Of a DNA stretch of 64,000 nucleotides, positions 52,872-61,544 are shown one piece after another. This stretch comes from JAWLBY01 sp041687455. GTDB taxonomy: Bacteria; Pseudomonadota; Gammaproteobacteria; Xanthomonadales; Xanthomonadaceae. The position numbers and the translations under genes are program-made. The DNA is taken from contig JAWLBY010000005.1 of the NCBI GenBank assembly GCA_041687455.1, positions 172,270 through 236,269 of the forward strand. Direction: 5' to 3'. The stretch's first letter is position 1, and the number at the start of each line of letters is the position of its first letter. Under the pieces are notes generated by a model that searched no databases, was not told the origin of the DNA, and saw only the letters and a program-made list of their open reading frames with translations.

Positions 52872-53179
52872 GCCGGCGCGACCGCCCGGCTGAAACCCGG
52901 GCAGATGCGTTGATCCGGCTCCCGATCGGCGAGAGAAGAGCTGGGAGCAGGTCCTGCGTTGCGTGCTGATCGGGAGCTGTCGCTGCTGACGCATCGATTC
53001 GATGGCTGACGGCACGCCTGCGAACTCGCAGGCGCGAGACGCATCGGCAGACCAGCGCAATATCTACCCCGGACCGCCGCTCAAACAGTCCCGGGCCACA
53101 GCATTGGGTCCGGATTATCGGACCACCTCACGTTCCGCAGCCGACGCGCCGGACCCGGCCGGCACGCCTCGCGTGGCGA
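52872..53179. other. Intergenic region between fdxA and bamC
   Basis: 308 bp between convergent genes. I see no gene and no strong T-tailed hairpin. Terminators for both genes are expected here but not evident. Confidence 0.4.
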
Positions 53180-53707
53180 TCAGCCCAGCCGCTGCCGCAG
53201 CAGGCCGAGCAGCCGTTGCGCGGCGGAGCCGCTCGCAACCGCGCCGTCGGTGGTCGCCGCGCTGATCCGGCTGCTGTCGCCTTCGGCCGACACGCGGATC
53301 AGGAACTCCTCGCCGCCGAAGCGGACCCCGTAGGCCGACAGCACCTGCGCACGGTCGGTCACCTCGACCCCTTCGATGCGTTCCAGCGCGAGGCCGACCC
53401 GACGCCAGACGCTGTCGGCAGCATCGGCAACCACGAACGGCGCCGAGGCCGACCCGGCGCTGGCGCTGGCCGAGCGAGCCGGCGAACCGGCCACGGTCGG
53501 CAGGCTCATGGTCGGGTCGGTCTGCGGCACGTCGAGATCGGGCGGCACTTCCAGCGGACGCGACTCCGGCGAACGCTGATAGCCGCTGTCGGTCCGCATC
53601 CAGCCGCAGCCACCGGTGCTGAGCAGTGCCGCGACAAGAAGGGCGAGCGGCAGGGCGCGGACAGACTTGCCCGCGAACGAACTCGGCGATTGGCTGATCG
53701 GGTGCAT
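53180..53707 (-). CDS. bamC: BamC-like outer membrane assembly lipoprotein (short)
   Basis: 175 residues with a lipoprotein signal (lipobox TGGC). The mature N-terminus GYQRSPESRPLEVPPDLDVPQTDP matches the BamC segment that contacts BamD. One helix-grip domain follows (DSVWRRVGLALERIEGVEVTDRAQ ... SRISAATTDG). E. coli BamC is about twice this length with two such domains; here only one is present, as in several other gammaproteobacteria. It is 27 bp downstream of dapA, the classic dapA-bamC pair, which supports the call. Confidence 0.85.
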   Translation of the reverse strand: MHPISQSPSSFAGKSVRALPLALLVAALLSTGGCGWMRTDSGYQRSPESRPLEVPPDLDVPQTDPTMSLPTVAGSPARSASASAGSASAPFVVADAADSVWRRVGLALERIEGVEVTDRAQVLSAYGVRFGGEEFLIRVSAEGDSSRISAATTDGAVASGSAAQRLLGLLRQRLG

Positions 53708-53734
53708 CCGTTTACTCCTGCAGCTTTCGTTGGA

Positions 53735-54640
53735 TCAGGCCGCCGCAGCGGCCAGACATTCGCTCTCGATCTGGCGTGCCGACACGATCGCCGCATCGAC
53801 CGCGCCGCGGTGACAAGCGGACAAGGGTAACAGGGGCAGCCGCAGACTGTCGGCAATGCCGTCGAGCGATGCGAGCAGCGCCTTGGCCGGAATCGGATTC
53901 GGCTCGATCCCGAGCAGCTCATACAGCGGCTGCAGTCGACCATCGAACGCCGACGCCGCCGGATCGCCGGCCCGCGCCATGTCGCACAGCCGGCGGAATG
54001 CCGCCGGCACGATGTTCGACGCCACCGAAATGACACCGTCTGCACCGTCGAGCATCGCCCGCGCCGCGGTCGGATCGTCGCCGCTCAGCACGGTGAAGCC
54101 GGGACGGCGCAGCGCCAGCAGTGCCGCCATCCGGCCCGGTGCGGCATTCGCCTCCTTGATCCCGATCACTGCCGGCAGATCGACCAGCTCGGCCACCGTA
54201 TCGGGCTGCAGGTCGACGCCGGTACGGCTCGGCACGTTGTACAGCACGACCGGCAACCCGCCATCGGCCGCCACCGCGCGGTAATGCGCGAGCAGGCCGG
54301 CCTGGGTCGGTCGCACGTACGGCGGCGTGACCACCAGTGCCGCATCAGCCCCGGCTTCGCGTGCGCGGCGGGTCTGGCGAATCGTCTTCGCGGTAGCCGA
54401 AAGACCGGTCCCGGCCAGCACCGGCACTCGCCCTGCCACCGCGGACACCGCGGCCTGAAGCAGTGCGGTGTATTCGTCGTCGTCGAGCGCGGCCGCCTCG
54501 CCAGTCGAACCAGCCACGACCAGTGCCTGCGTACCGCCGGCCAACTGCCGCTCGATCATCCGCCGGTAACCGACCAGGTCGAGCGCGCCGTCGGGGCTGA
54601 ACGGCGTCACGAGAGCGGTGATGCTGCCAGAAAGCTGCAC
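53735..54640 (-). CDS. dapA: 4-hydroxy-tetrahydrodipicolinate synthase
   Basis: A 301-residue TIM-barrel enzyme that condenses pyruvate with aspartate semialdehyde in lysine and diaminopimelate synthesis. Signatures are GSITALVTPF, VAGSTGEAAALDDDEY, VVTPPYVRPTQAGLLAHYRA, the catalytic Tyr in VLYNVPSRTGVDL and the Schiff-base Lys in VIGIKEANA, plus LSGDDPTAA. Divergent from the gcvR-like gene with 190 bp between starts. Confidence 0.97.
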   Translation of the reverse strand: MQLSGSITALVTPFSPDGALDLVGYRRMIERQLAGGTQALVVAGSTGEAAALDDDEYTALLQAAVSAVAGRVPVLAGTGLSATAKTIRQTRRAREAGADAALVVTPPYVRPTQAGLLAHYRAVAADGGLPVVLYNVPSRTGVDLQPDTVAELVDLPAVIGIKEANAAPGRMAALLALRRPGFTVLSGDDPTAARAMLDGADGVISVASNIVPAAFRRLCDMARAGDPAASAFDGRLQPLYELLGIEPNPIPAKALLASLDGIADSLRLPLLPLSACHRGAVDAAIVSARQIESECLAAAAA

Positions 54641-54830
54641 GTCGTCATTCCGGTCGCGGGGCCGGCGATGTTACTTGCGGGCCGAGACAGCCGGCAAGTA
54701 TCCTGCGACCTTGATGGCAGGCGGATTTTTCGCCCGGCCGAGCGACTGCAGACGAACTCTGCACGAGCGCGCATCGGCCGGCCCCGCGACCGCCCTGCCC
54801 CCCTTGGAGCCAGACTCCGCCGCTCCTGGA

Positions 54831-55400
54831 ATGCCTGCCTTGACCGAACCGTCGCCGCGTCCGAACACCAACGAAAACTACCTGCTGATCAACGCGTTCG
54901 CGACCCACCCCGATTCGCCGCTGCTCGCCGTGTCGCGCCGGATTGCCGACTCCGGCTGCAACCTGGTCGATGCGCGACTGGCCACGGTCGGACGCGACGT
55001 CTCGGTACTCGCGCTCGCGATGGGATCGTGGGACGCCGTCGCCAAGCTCGAATCGTCGCTGGGCCGGCTCGAACGCGAGGAAGGCTTCCGGCTGGTCTAT
55101 TACCGGACCGGGCCGAAGCCGCTGCAGAGCGACCTGCTGCCGTACATCGTCGAGGTCGTCGCCGCCGACAAGCAGGGCATCCTGTTCCAGTTGGCGGATT
55201 TTTTCGCCGGCCAGGGCATCACGATCGAATCGCTGTCGAGCTCGCGTTACCGCGCGATGCAGACCGGCGCCGACATGTTCTCGGCGCAGATGACGGTCGG
55301 CATTCCGGCGACCATGCACATCGCCGCCCTGCGCGACGATTTCCTCGAGTTCTGCGATCACCTGAATCTCGACGCGATCATGGATCCGATGAAGTTCTAG
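54831..55400 (+). CDS. gcvR: GcvR-like ACT domain protein
   Basis: 189 residues with two ACT domains. The first spans about 17-85 (YLLINAFATHPDSPLLAVSRRIADSGCNLVDARLATVG) and the second about 100-180 (PYIVEVVAADKQGILFQLADFFAGQGITIESLSSSRY). This is the layout of the glycine cleavage system transcriptional repressor GcvR, which in E. coli binds GcvA. The order dapA | gcvR-bcp is widely conserved. The start at 54831 is chosen because the upstream frame lacks similarity. No SD-like motif decides it firmly. Confidence 0.88.
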   Translation: MPALTEPSPRPNTNENYLLINAFATHPDSPLLAVSRRIADSGCNLVDARLATVGRDVSVLALAMGSWDAVAKLESSLGRLEREEGFRLVYYRTGPKPLQSDLLPYIVEVVAADKQGILFQLADFFAGQGITIESLSSSRYRAMQTGADMFSAQMTVGIPATMHIAALRDDFLEFCDHLNLDAIMDPMKF

Positions 55401-55410
55401 GAGCTTCCGC

Positions 55411-55881
55411 GTGCTCAATCCCGGCGACAAGGTGCCCGACATCGAGATCATGCTGACGCATGGCGGCAGCAAGCGTCTGTCCGACTTTTCCGCCCGCTGG
55501 CTCGTGCTGTATTTCTATCCGAAGGACAGCACCCCGGGCTGCACGACCGAAGGCATCGATTTCAATGCGCGGCTGGACGAGTTCCGCAGCGCCGGCGCCG
55601 AGATCCTCGGCGTGTCGCGCGACAGCCTGCGCTCGCACCAGAACTTCTGCAGCAAGCACGGCTTCGGCTTCGACCTCGTCTCCGATGCCGATGAATCGCT
55701 GTGCCGGGCGTTCGGCGTGATCAAGGAAAAGAACATGTACGGGCGCCGCGTGCTCGGCATCGAGCGCAGCACCTTTCTGATCGACCCCGCCGGCGTTGTC
55801 CGCGAAGCGTGGCGGCCGGTCAAGGTCAAGGACCACGCCGCCAGCGTGCTGTCCCGTCTGCAGTCACTGGCCACCCGGTGA
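55411..55881 (+). CDS. bcp: Thioredoxin-dependent peroxiredoxin (BCP type)
   Basis: A 156-residue atypical peroxiredoxin that reduces hydrogen peroxide and organic hydroperoxides. The peroxidatic Cys is in YFYPKDSTPGCTTEGIDFN; the usual E. coli position for the resolving Cys five residues later reads Gly, so the resolving cysteine may be Cys in QNFCSKHGF. GIERSTFLIDPAGVV is the family C-terminal motif. The start is a GTG at 55411, 10 nt after the gcvR stop, with AGGAG about 7 nt upstream, so the two genes are coupled. Confidence 0.93.
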   Translation: MLNPGDKVPDIEIMLTHGGSKRLSDFSARWLVLYFYPKDSTPGCTTEGIDFNARLDEFRSAGAEILGVSRDSLRSHQNFCSKHGFGFDLVSDADESLCRAFGVIKEKNMYGRRVLGIERSTFLIDPAGVVREAWRPVKVKDHAASVLSRLQSLATR

Positions 55882-55960
55882 CGCCAACCACTTCGCGCAG
55901 CGGTCGGCGGACAGCGAGGTCCTGCCGGCGCGCGCCTTCGCGTGTGCAGGGAGCCGACCG

Positions 55961-57361
55961 ATGATGACCCGAGCCAAGCGCATCTACGTGCTCGACACGA
56001 ACGTGCTGATGCACGATCCGACCGCACTGTTCAAGTTCGAGGAACACGACGTGTTCCTGCCGATGATGGTGCTCGAGGAACTCGACGCTGCGAAGAAAGG
56101 CCACTCCGAGGCGAGCCGCAATGCACGCCAGGTCAGTCGTTTCATCAACGAGCTGATCGAGGCGCACGGCAGCGGCCGGATCGAGGACGGTCTGGTGCTG
56201 CACCGGCCGCAGGCGCTGAACCTCGGCAAGGCCGGCCGGATCGGCCGGCTCCATTTCCAGACCCAGCCGGTCGCGCCCGGCGAGCGCTTCGGCACCGTGA
56301 TGCCGGACAACCAGATCCTCGGCGCGATTCTCGCCTTGCGTGCCGAGCATCCGGAAACGGAAGTCGTGCTGGTGTCGAAGGACATCAACCTGCGGATCAA
56401 GGCATCGATCTGCAACGTCGTCGCCGAAGACTACGAGAACGATCGCGCGCTCGACGACTTCAACCTGCTGTATGCCGGGTATTCGGAGCTCGCGGCCGAT
56501 TTCTGGGACCGCCACGAGAAGGAGCTGCGCTCGTGGACCGAACGCGGCCGGACGATGTACGAGCTGCGCCGGCTCGACGACGAGAGCTGGCACCCGAACC
56601 AGTTCCTGAGCCTGCCGGGTGACGACGAGATCGAGCTGCGGGTGATCCGGATCGACGGCGATCGCGTGCAGTTGCAGGTGGTCGACGACTATCGGCACAA
56701 CCAGCACGCCGTCTGGGGCATTTCGGCGCGCAACCGCGAACAGAACTTCGCGATCAATGCACTGATGGACCCGGAGATCGACTTCGTTACCCTGCTCGGA
56801 ACCGCCGGCACCGGCAAGACGCTGCTCGCGCTGGCGGCCGGCATGGCGCAGACGATGGACCAGCAGCGTTATCGCGAGATCATCATGACCCGCGCGACGG
56901 TATCGGTCGGTGAGGACATCGGCTTCCTGCCCGGCACCGAAGAAGAAAAGATGACGCCGTGGATGGGTGCGCTGACCGACAACCTCGAAGTGCTGACCCA
57001 CACGCAGGAAGGCGGCGCCTGGGGACGCGCCGCCACCAACGACCTGCTCGCCGCGCGGATCAAGATCCGCTCGATGAATTTCATGCGCGGCCGGACCTTC
57101 CTCAATCGCTGGGTCATCGTCGACGAGGCGCAGAACCTGACACCGAAACAGATGAAGACTCTGCTGACCCGCGCCGGTCCAGGCACCAAGATGATCTGCC
57201 TCGGCAATGTCGAGCAGATCGACACGCCGTACCTGACCGAAACCACGTCCGGCCTGACCTACGCCGTCGACCGGTTCAAGAACTGGAACCATTCGGCGCA
57301 CATCACGCTGAAGCGGGGCGAACGCTCGCGGCTGGCCGATTACGCCTCGGAAGTGCTCTGA
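55961..57361 (+). CDS. PIN-PhoH ATPase/ribonuclease fusion protein
   Basis: 466 residues. The N-terminal PIN domain (about 5-145) shows YVLDTNVLMHDP, EELDAAKKG, DNQILGAI and SKDINLRIKA, with the acidic metal-binding residues of PIN ribonucleases. The C-terminal PhoH domain has Walker A LLGTAGTGKTLLALAAG, TRATVSVGEDIGFLPGTEEEKM and Walker B-like RWVIVDEAQNLTPKQMKTLLTRAG. Such PIN-PhoH (PhoH2-like) proteins are RNA helicase/nucleases. AGGGAG lies 7 nt before the ATG at 55961; a second ATG follows directly. It lies 80 bp after bcp and 10 bp before nadB. Confidence 0.94.
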   Translation: MMTRAKRIYVLDTNVLMHDPTALFKFEEHDVFLPMMVLEELDAAKKGHSEASRNARQVSRFINELIEAHGSGRIEDGLVLHRPQALNLGKAGRIGRLHFQTQPVAPGERFGTVMPDNQILGAILALRAEHPETEVVLVSKDINLRIKASICNVVAEDYENDRALDDFNLLYAGYSELAADFWDRHEKELRSWTERGRTMYELRRLDDESWHPNQFLSLPGDDEIELRVIRIDGDRVQLQVVDDYRHNQHAVWGISARNREQNFAINALMDPEIDFVTLLGTAGTGKTLLALAAGMAQTMDQQRYREIIMTRATVSVGEDIGFLPGTEEEKMTPWMGALTDNLEVLTHTQEGGAWGRAATNDLLAARIKIRSMNFMRGRTFLNRWVIVDEAQNLTPKQMKTLLTRAGPGTKMICLGNVEQIDTPYLTETTSGLTYAVDRFKNWNHSAHITLKRGERSRLADYASEVL

Positions 57362-57371
57362 CGGCAGGACG

Positions 57372-58832
57372 ATGCAGGCTTTCGATGTCATCGTGGTCGG
57401 CGCCGGTGTCGCCGGCCTCTGCACCGCGCTCGCTGCCGCGCCACGCCGCGTGCTGCTGGTATGTCGCGGGCGTCCCGGCAGCGACGGCTCGAGTGCATGG
57501 GCACAGGGCGGCATCGCGGCCGCGGTCGGCGACGGCGACGACTGGAAGCAGCACTACGACGACACGCTGCGCGCCGGTGCCGGACACAACCTGCGTGCCG
57601 CGGTCGAGCGGCTGACACAGTCGGCACCGGACACGATCGGCTGGCTGCAACAGCTCGGGCTCGCCTTCGATCGCGACGGCGAGCGGCCGGCACTCGGGCG
57701 CGAGGGCGGCCATCTGCGCCATCGCATCCTGCATTCCGGCGGCGACGCCACCGGCGCCTGCCTGATGCGGACACTGGCCGCCGCGTTGTCCCGTTCATCG
57801 CATGTCACCGTCATCGATGGCTGCGACCTCGAGGGCCTGTTGCTGTGCGGCTCACAGGTCTGCGGCGTCAGCGTTCGCGATGCCGGAGGCCGCTCGGTCG
57901 AGTACGGCGCGGCCGCGGTCGTGCTGGCGACCGGGGGCATCGGCGGACTGTATCGCTACACCACCAATCCGGGTTGCGTCGACGGCGCCGGCCTCGCACT
58001 GGCGATAGCGGCCGGTGCCGCGACTGCCGATCTCGAGTTCGTGCAGTTCCATCCGACCGCACTGGCCCCGAACGGCAGCGAGGGCGGCCAGCGGCTGCCG
58101 TTGGTCACCGAGGCGCTGCGTGGCGCCGGCGCGGTGCTGGTCGACGGCGGCGGGCGCCGGCTGATGGCCGGACTGCATCCGATGCAGGACCTCGCGCCGC
58201 GCGATGTGGTGTCGCGTGCGGTCTGGCACGCGCAGGCCGACGGCATCGCGGTGTATCTCGACGCGCGGATGCTCGGCAATGCGTTCCGCCGCCGCTTCCC
58301 CACCGTGCATGCGCTGTGCGCGGCACAGGGTATCGATCCGCTGCGGCAGCCGATCCCGATCATTCCGGCTCAGCACTTCCACATGGGCGGCGTGCGGGTC
58401 GACCTGGAGTCACGCAGCAGCCTGGACGGCCTGTTCGCGGTCGGTGAGGTCGCCTGCAATGGCGTGCATGGGGCAAACCGGCTGGCCAGCAACTCGTTGC
58501 TCGAAGGTGCCGTGTTCGGCCGCGCGCTCGGCGCCCGACTTGCTGCAGCACTGCCGTCCCCGGCGCGCGGCTCGACCCGTGGCGTTCGGCTGCGACCGGC
58601 AGCCGATGACGCAGCTCGGCTGCGACTGCGGGCGCTGTTGTGGCGTGGACTGGGACTGTTGCGTGATGCTCCCGGCATCCGCTCGGTGATCGACACTATT
58701 GCGGCCGACCATGCGCTCGGCGAATGCTGGCAGGGCCAGCTCGCGACGCATCTGGCGACCTCGGCACTGGCCCGACCCGAATCGCTCGGCAGCCATCATC
58801 GCAGCGACGCGCCGCATCTCGCGCGCGCCTGA
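57372..58832 (+). CDS. nadB: L-aspartate oxidase
   Basis: A 486-residue FAD enzyme that oxidises aspartate to iminoaspartate for NAD synthesis. Signatures are the FAD-binding VIVVGAGVAGLCTALAA, SSAWAQGGIAAAVGDGDDWKQHYDDTL, GREGGHLRHRILHSGGDATGACL, ATGGIGGLYRYTTNPGCVDGAGLALA, FVQFHPTAL and the C-terminal AQHFHMGGVRVDLESRSSLDGLFAVGEVACNGVHGANRLASNSLLEG. It is somewhat shorter than E. coli NadB, with a reduced C-terminal helical region. NadA and NadC are not in this window. It follows the PIN-PhoH gene by 10 bp. Confidence 0.97.
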   Translation: MQAFDVIVVGAGVAGLCTALAAAPRRVLLVCRGRPGSDGSSAWAQGGIAAAVGDGDDWKQHYDDTLRAGAGHNLRAAVERLTQSAPDTIGWLQQLGLAFDRDGERPALGREGGHLRHRILHSGGDATGACLMRTLAAALSRSSHVTVIDGCDLEGLLLCGSQVCGVSVRDAGGRSVEYGAAAVVLATGGIGGLYRYTTNPGCVDGAGLALAIAAGAATADLEFVQFHPTALAPNGSEGGQRLPLVTEALRGAGAVLVDGGGRRLMAGLHPMQDLAPRDVVSRAVWHAQADGIAVYLDARMLGNAFRRRFPTVHALCAAQGIDPLRQPIPIIPAQHFHMGGVRVDLESRSSLDGLFAVGEVACNGVHGANRLASNSLLEGAVFGRALGARLAAALPSPARGSTRGVRLRPAADDAARLRLRALLWRGLGLLRDAPGIRSVIDTIAADHALGECWQGQLATHLATSALARPESLGSHHRSDAPHLARA

Positions 58833-58860
58833 CAGCGCGCGGCGCCTCCGACCAAGAGCC

Positions 58861-58938
58861 ATCGGGACAGCGGGCGGCGATAGCTGGCCGCCGCTCCCCT
58901 CCCACACCACCCGGCATACGGGTCCGCACCGGGCGGTT
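58861..58938 (-). mobile_element. Probable group II intron 3'-end relic (domains V and VI)
   Basis: Read on the minus strand, 58937-58906 folds as a domain V-like hairpin. A 9-bp lower stem (ACCGCCCGG with CCGGGTGGT, one G-U pair) leads to a 4-bp upper stem TGCG/CGTA, a GACC tetraloop and a 2-nt TG bulge on the 3' side. It is followed by GTGGGAGGGG and a second hairpin ending CTGTCCCGAT at 58861, the layout of a group II intron 3' end. The sequence just upstream (minus strand, about 59010-58940) can encode WWRNSAMLMNAVLPIACFDR but lacks a full reverse transcriptase. Recognition is by structure and remembered consensus. Confidence 0.5.
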
Positions 58939-59066
58939 TGTCCACCGAGGCGGTCGAAGCAGGCGATCGGCAGCACTGCGTTCATCAGCATCGCGCTGTT
59001 ACGCCACCACTGATGCAGATTCGCCGCGATCGTGCCCGACCGGCGATGCGCCAAGAAATCAAAAAA

Positions 59067-59088
59067 AAGGCTTCCTCGCGGAAGCCTT
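59067..59088 (-). terminator. Intrinsic terminator of the outer-membrane barrel gene
   Basis: A 9-bp stem AAGGCTTCC/GGAAGCCTT with a TCGC loop, 39 bp past the stop at 59128, followed on the minus strand by a run of eight T residues (59068-59061). Confidence 0.92.
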
Positions 59089-59127
59089 CAATTCAAGCCC
59101 TGGTTGATCGATGGAAGCGGTCGCGAC

Positions 59128-60237
59128 TCAGAACCGCAATCGCCACTGCGCGTCGAATTCGTATTGCGCGTCGCCGCTGAAATTGTGCTGCACGTACGGC
59201 GCCGTGCCGAGAAAGTAGCTTGCCGGCGAATAGCTGGCGGCGAAGCGCAGTTCGCCGAAACGGCCGAAATTCTGCTCGAACCCGAGCGCGACATTGATGT
59301 CGGAATACTGGTCGGACAGCGCGCGATCGAGCACCGCCGAGGTCGGACGCGGCTGCTGCTGGGTCGAATAACGCAACGACCAGCGTCCACCATTACCGGT
59401 CGCGCGTGCCGCCTCCAGCGACAGCACGGTCAGGTCGCGCCAGGCGAACTCGGGCGAACCGCCGTCACCGAGCAGCGCGAGGAATCGCACCGGCAATGCC
59501 GCCGTAGTGAACGCGTCGACCTCGCTGTAGAACACCCGGCGGACGTCGACGCCGAACTCGGTGCGCGCCATCGGCGACCAGCGCAGTCCGCCCTGCAGGA
59601 AACCGGGGATGTCGAAGTCTCCGGGCTCGGAGTAGACGCCTCGGTAGGTCTTGAAGGCGTCCATCTCGAGTCGCGACTGCAACGTCAGCGACCAGTCGAG
59701 CGAATCCCCAAGCCGGCGATCCAGCGCCAGCCGCACGCCGGAACCGGTCGCTGTTTCCTGGCTGCCGTTGCGCACGACACCGATTCGCGGCGGCGCTTCG
59801 CTCAACTCGTCGCTGCCGAAACCGGGCGTCGCGAAACGCTGGTGGGCGGCGATCGCGGTCAGGCTCAGCGCGCCGTCGCCGCCGACCGGGCGGACCAGTG
59901 TGGTCGCCTTGTACGAGGCCTGGAACGTCGCGGTGTCGCGCAGCGGCGAATCTTCGCGCCGCTCGTCGAAACCGAAATTACCGTTGCCGGCCGCGATCTG
60001 CACGGCACCGAACGGCGACATCGCCACGCCGACGACATTCGTGGTGCGCTGCACGAGACGTCCGCGCTCGACATCGAGCACGCTGGGAGGCCGCACCTGG
60101 CCGGCAGCGGCCCAGGTGTAGTTCGGCGATACCGCCTGTTGCGCATAGGCACGCCAGACGGCGAGCGAGCCGTCCGTCGCACTGGCTGCACACGGCAGCA
60201 ACAGCGAACAGGCCAGAGTCAGGGTCGAGGGGCGCAT
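59128..60237 (-). CDS. Predicted outer-membrane beta-barrel protein, unassigned
   Basis: 369 residues from the Met at 60237, with a signal peptide (LTLACSLLLPCAASA). The mature protein is rich in alternating beta-strands (GGRWSLRYSTQQQPRP, RFGELRFAASYSPASYFLG, GDAQYEFDAQWRLRF) and ends in an aromatic Phe, the recognition signal for BAM-dependent insertion. The N-terminal part (VWRAYAQQAVSPNYTWAAAGQV ... VGVAMSPFGAVQIAAGNG) may be a plug or periplasmic segment. I do not recognise the family; a porin-like or transport role is possible. It has its own terminator and is divergent from thiD. Confidence 0.75.
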   Translation of the reverse strand: MRPSTLTLACSLLLPCAASATDGSLAVWRAYAQQAVSPNYTWAAAGQVRPPSVLDVERGRLVQRTTNVVGVAMSPFGAVQIAAGNGNFGFDERREDSPLRDTATFQASYKATTLVRPVGGDGALSLTAIAAHQRFATPGFGSDELSEAPPRIGVVRNGSQETATGSGVRLALDRRLGDSLDWSLTLQSRLEMDAFKTYRGVYSEPGDFDIPGFLQGGLRWSPMARTEFGVDVRRVFYSEVDAFTTAALPVRFLALLGDGGSPEFAWRDLTVLSLEAARATGNGGRWSLRYSTQQQPRPTSAVLDRALSDQYSDINVALGFEQNFGRFGELRFAASYSPASYFLGTAPYVQHNFSGDAQYEFDAQWRLRF

Positions 60238-60378
60238 CAGTAGCGGCAACGCAACGCCGAGGCAATGATGAGTGGGCGAAGTATGGTGAAAAGCCAACAG
60301 CCGGTCAACGAGCCCGGCCGCGACGCACGCCCCGCGGACAGGCTATCGTGACGTGATCCAATCGACCTTGTGGCAGGA

Positions 60379-61206
<828 letters not shown>

Positions 61207-61241
61207 ACTCCCGGGTTTGCTTCAGTTCAGGAGATCTGCTG

Positions 61242-61544
61242 ATGCATCCGCTACTCACCCTCGCCGCGGCAGCCGCGTTGTCAGTCGTCGCGCAGACTGC
61301 GCAGGCCGAGCCGGCGCCGATCAAGGTCGATCCGACCGAACTCGATTTCCAGCCGCTCGGCGTTCGCGCCGGCGCCAAGTCGGCCGGCAGCCAGATCCCG
61401 CCGCCGCGACGCTCCGAACGTGTGCCGATCCGGATCGAAATACGCGAACGGATCGACGGCGAGGGCCGCAGCCACATCGAATGCGACGGCGGTGCCGGTT
61501 CGCATGCGCCGGCGACAGTCAACGTACCGGAGGCGTCCCGATGA
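61242..61544 (+). CDS. Small secreted protein of unknown function
   Basis: 100 residues with a signal peptide (LLTLAAAAALSVVAQTAQA) and an ATG preceded by AGGAG at 8 nt. The mature 78 residues contain a basic Pro/Arg stretch (PPPRRSERVPIRIEIRERID) and two-residue-spaced charged strands, with one Cys. I recognise no family. Its stop overlaps the start of the metalloprotease gene (ATGA at 61541), so the two are translationally coupled; it may be a chaperone, inhibitor or substrate of that protease. That link is inference from overlap only. Confidence 0.7.
   Translation: MHPLLTLAAAAALSVVAQTAQAEPAPIKVDPTELDFQPLGVRAGAKSAGSQIPPPRRSERVPIRIEIRERIDGEGRSHIECDGGAGSHAPATVNVPEASR

Noticed and set aside
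60238..60378. TPP riboswitch upstream of thiD
   Set aside because: The leader is short and I found no THI-box consensus or matching paired arms.
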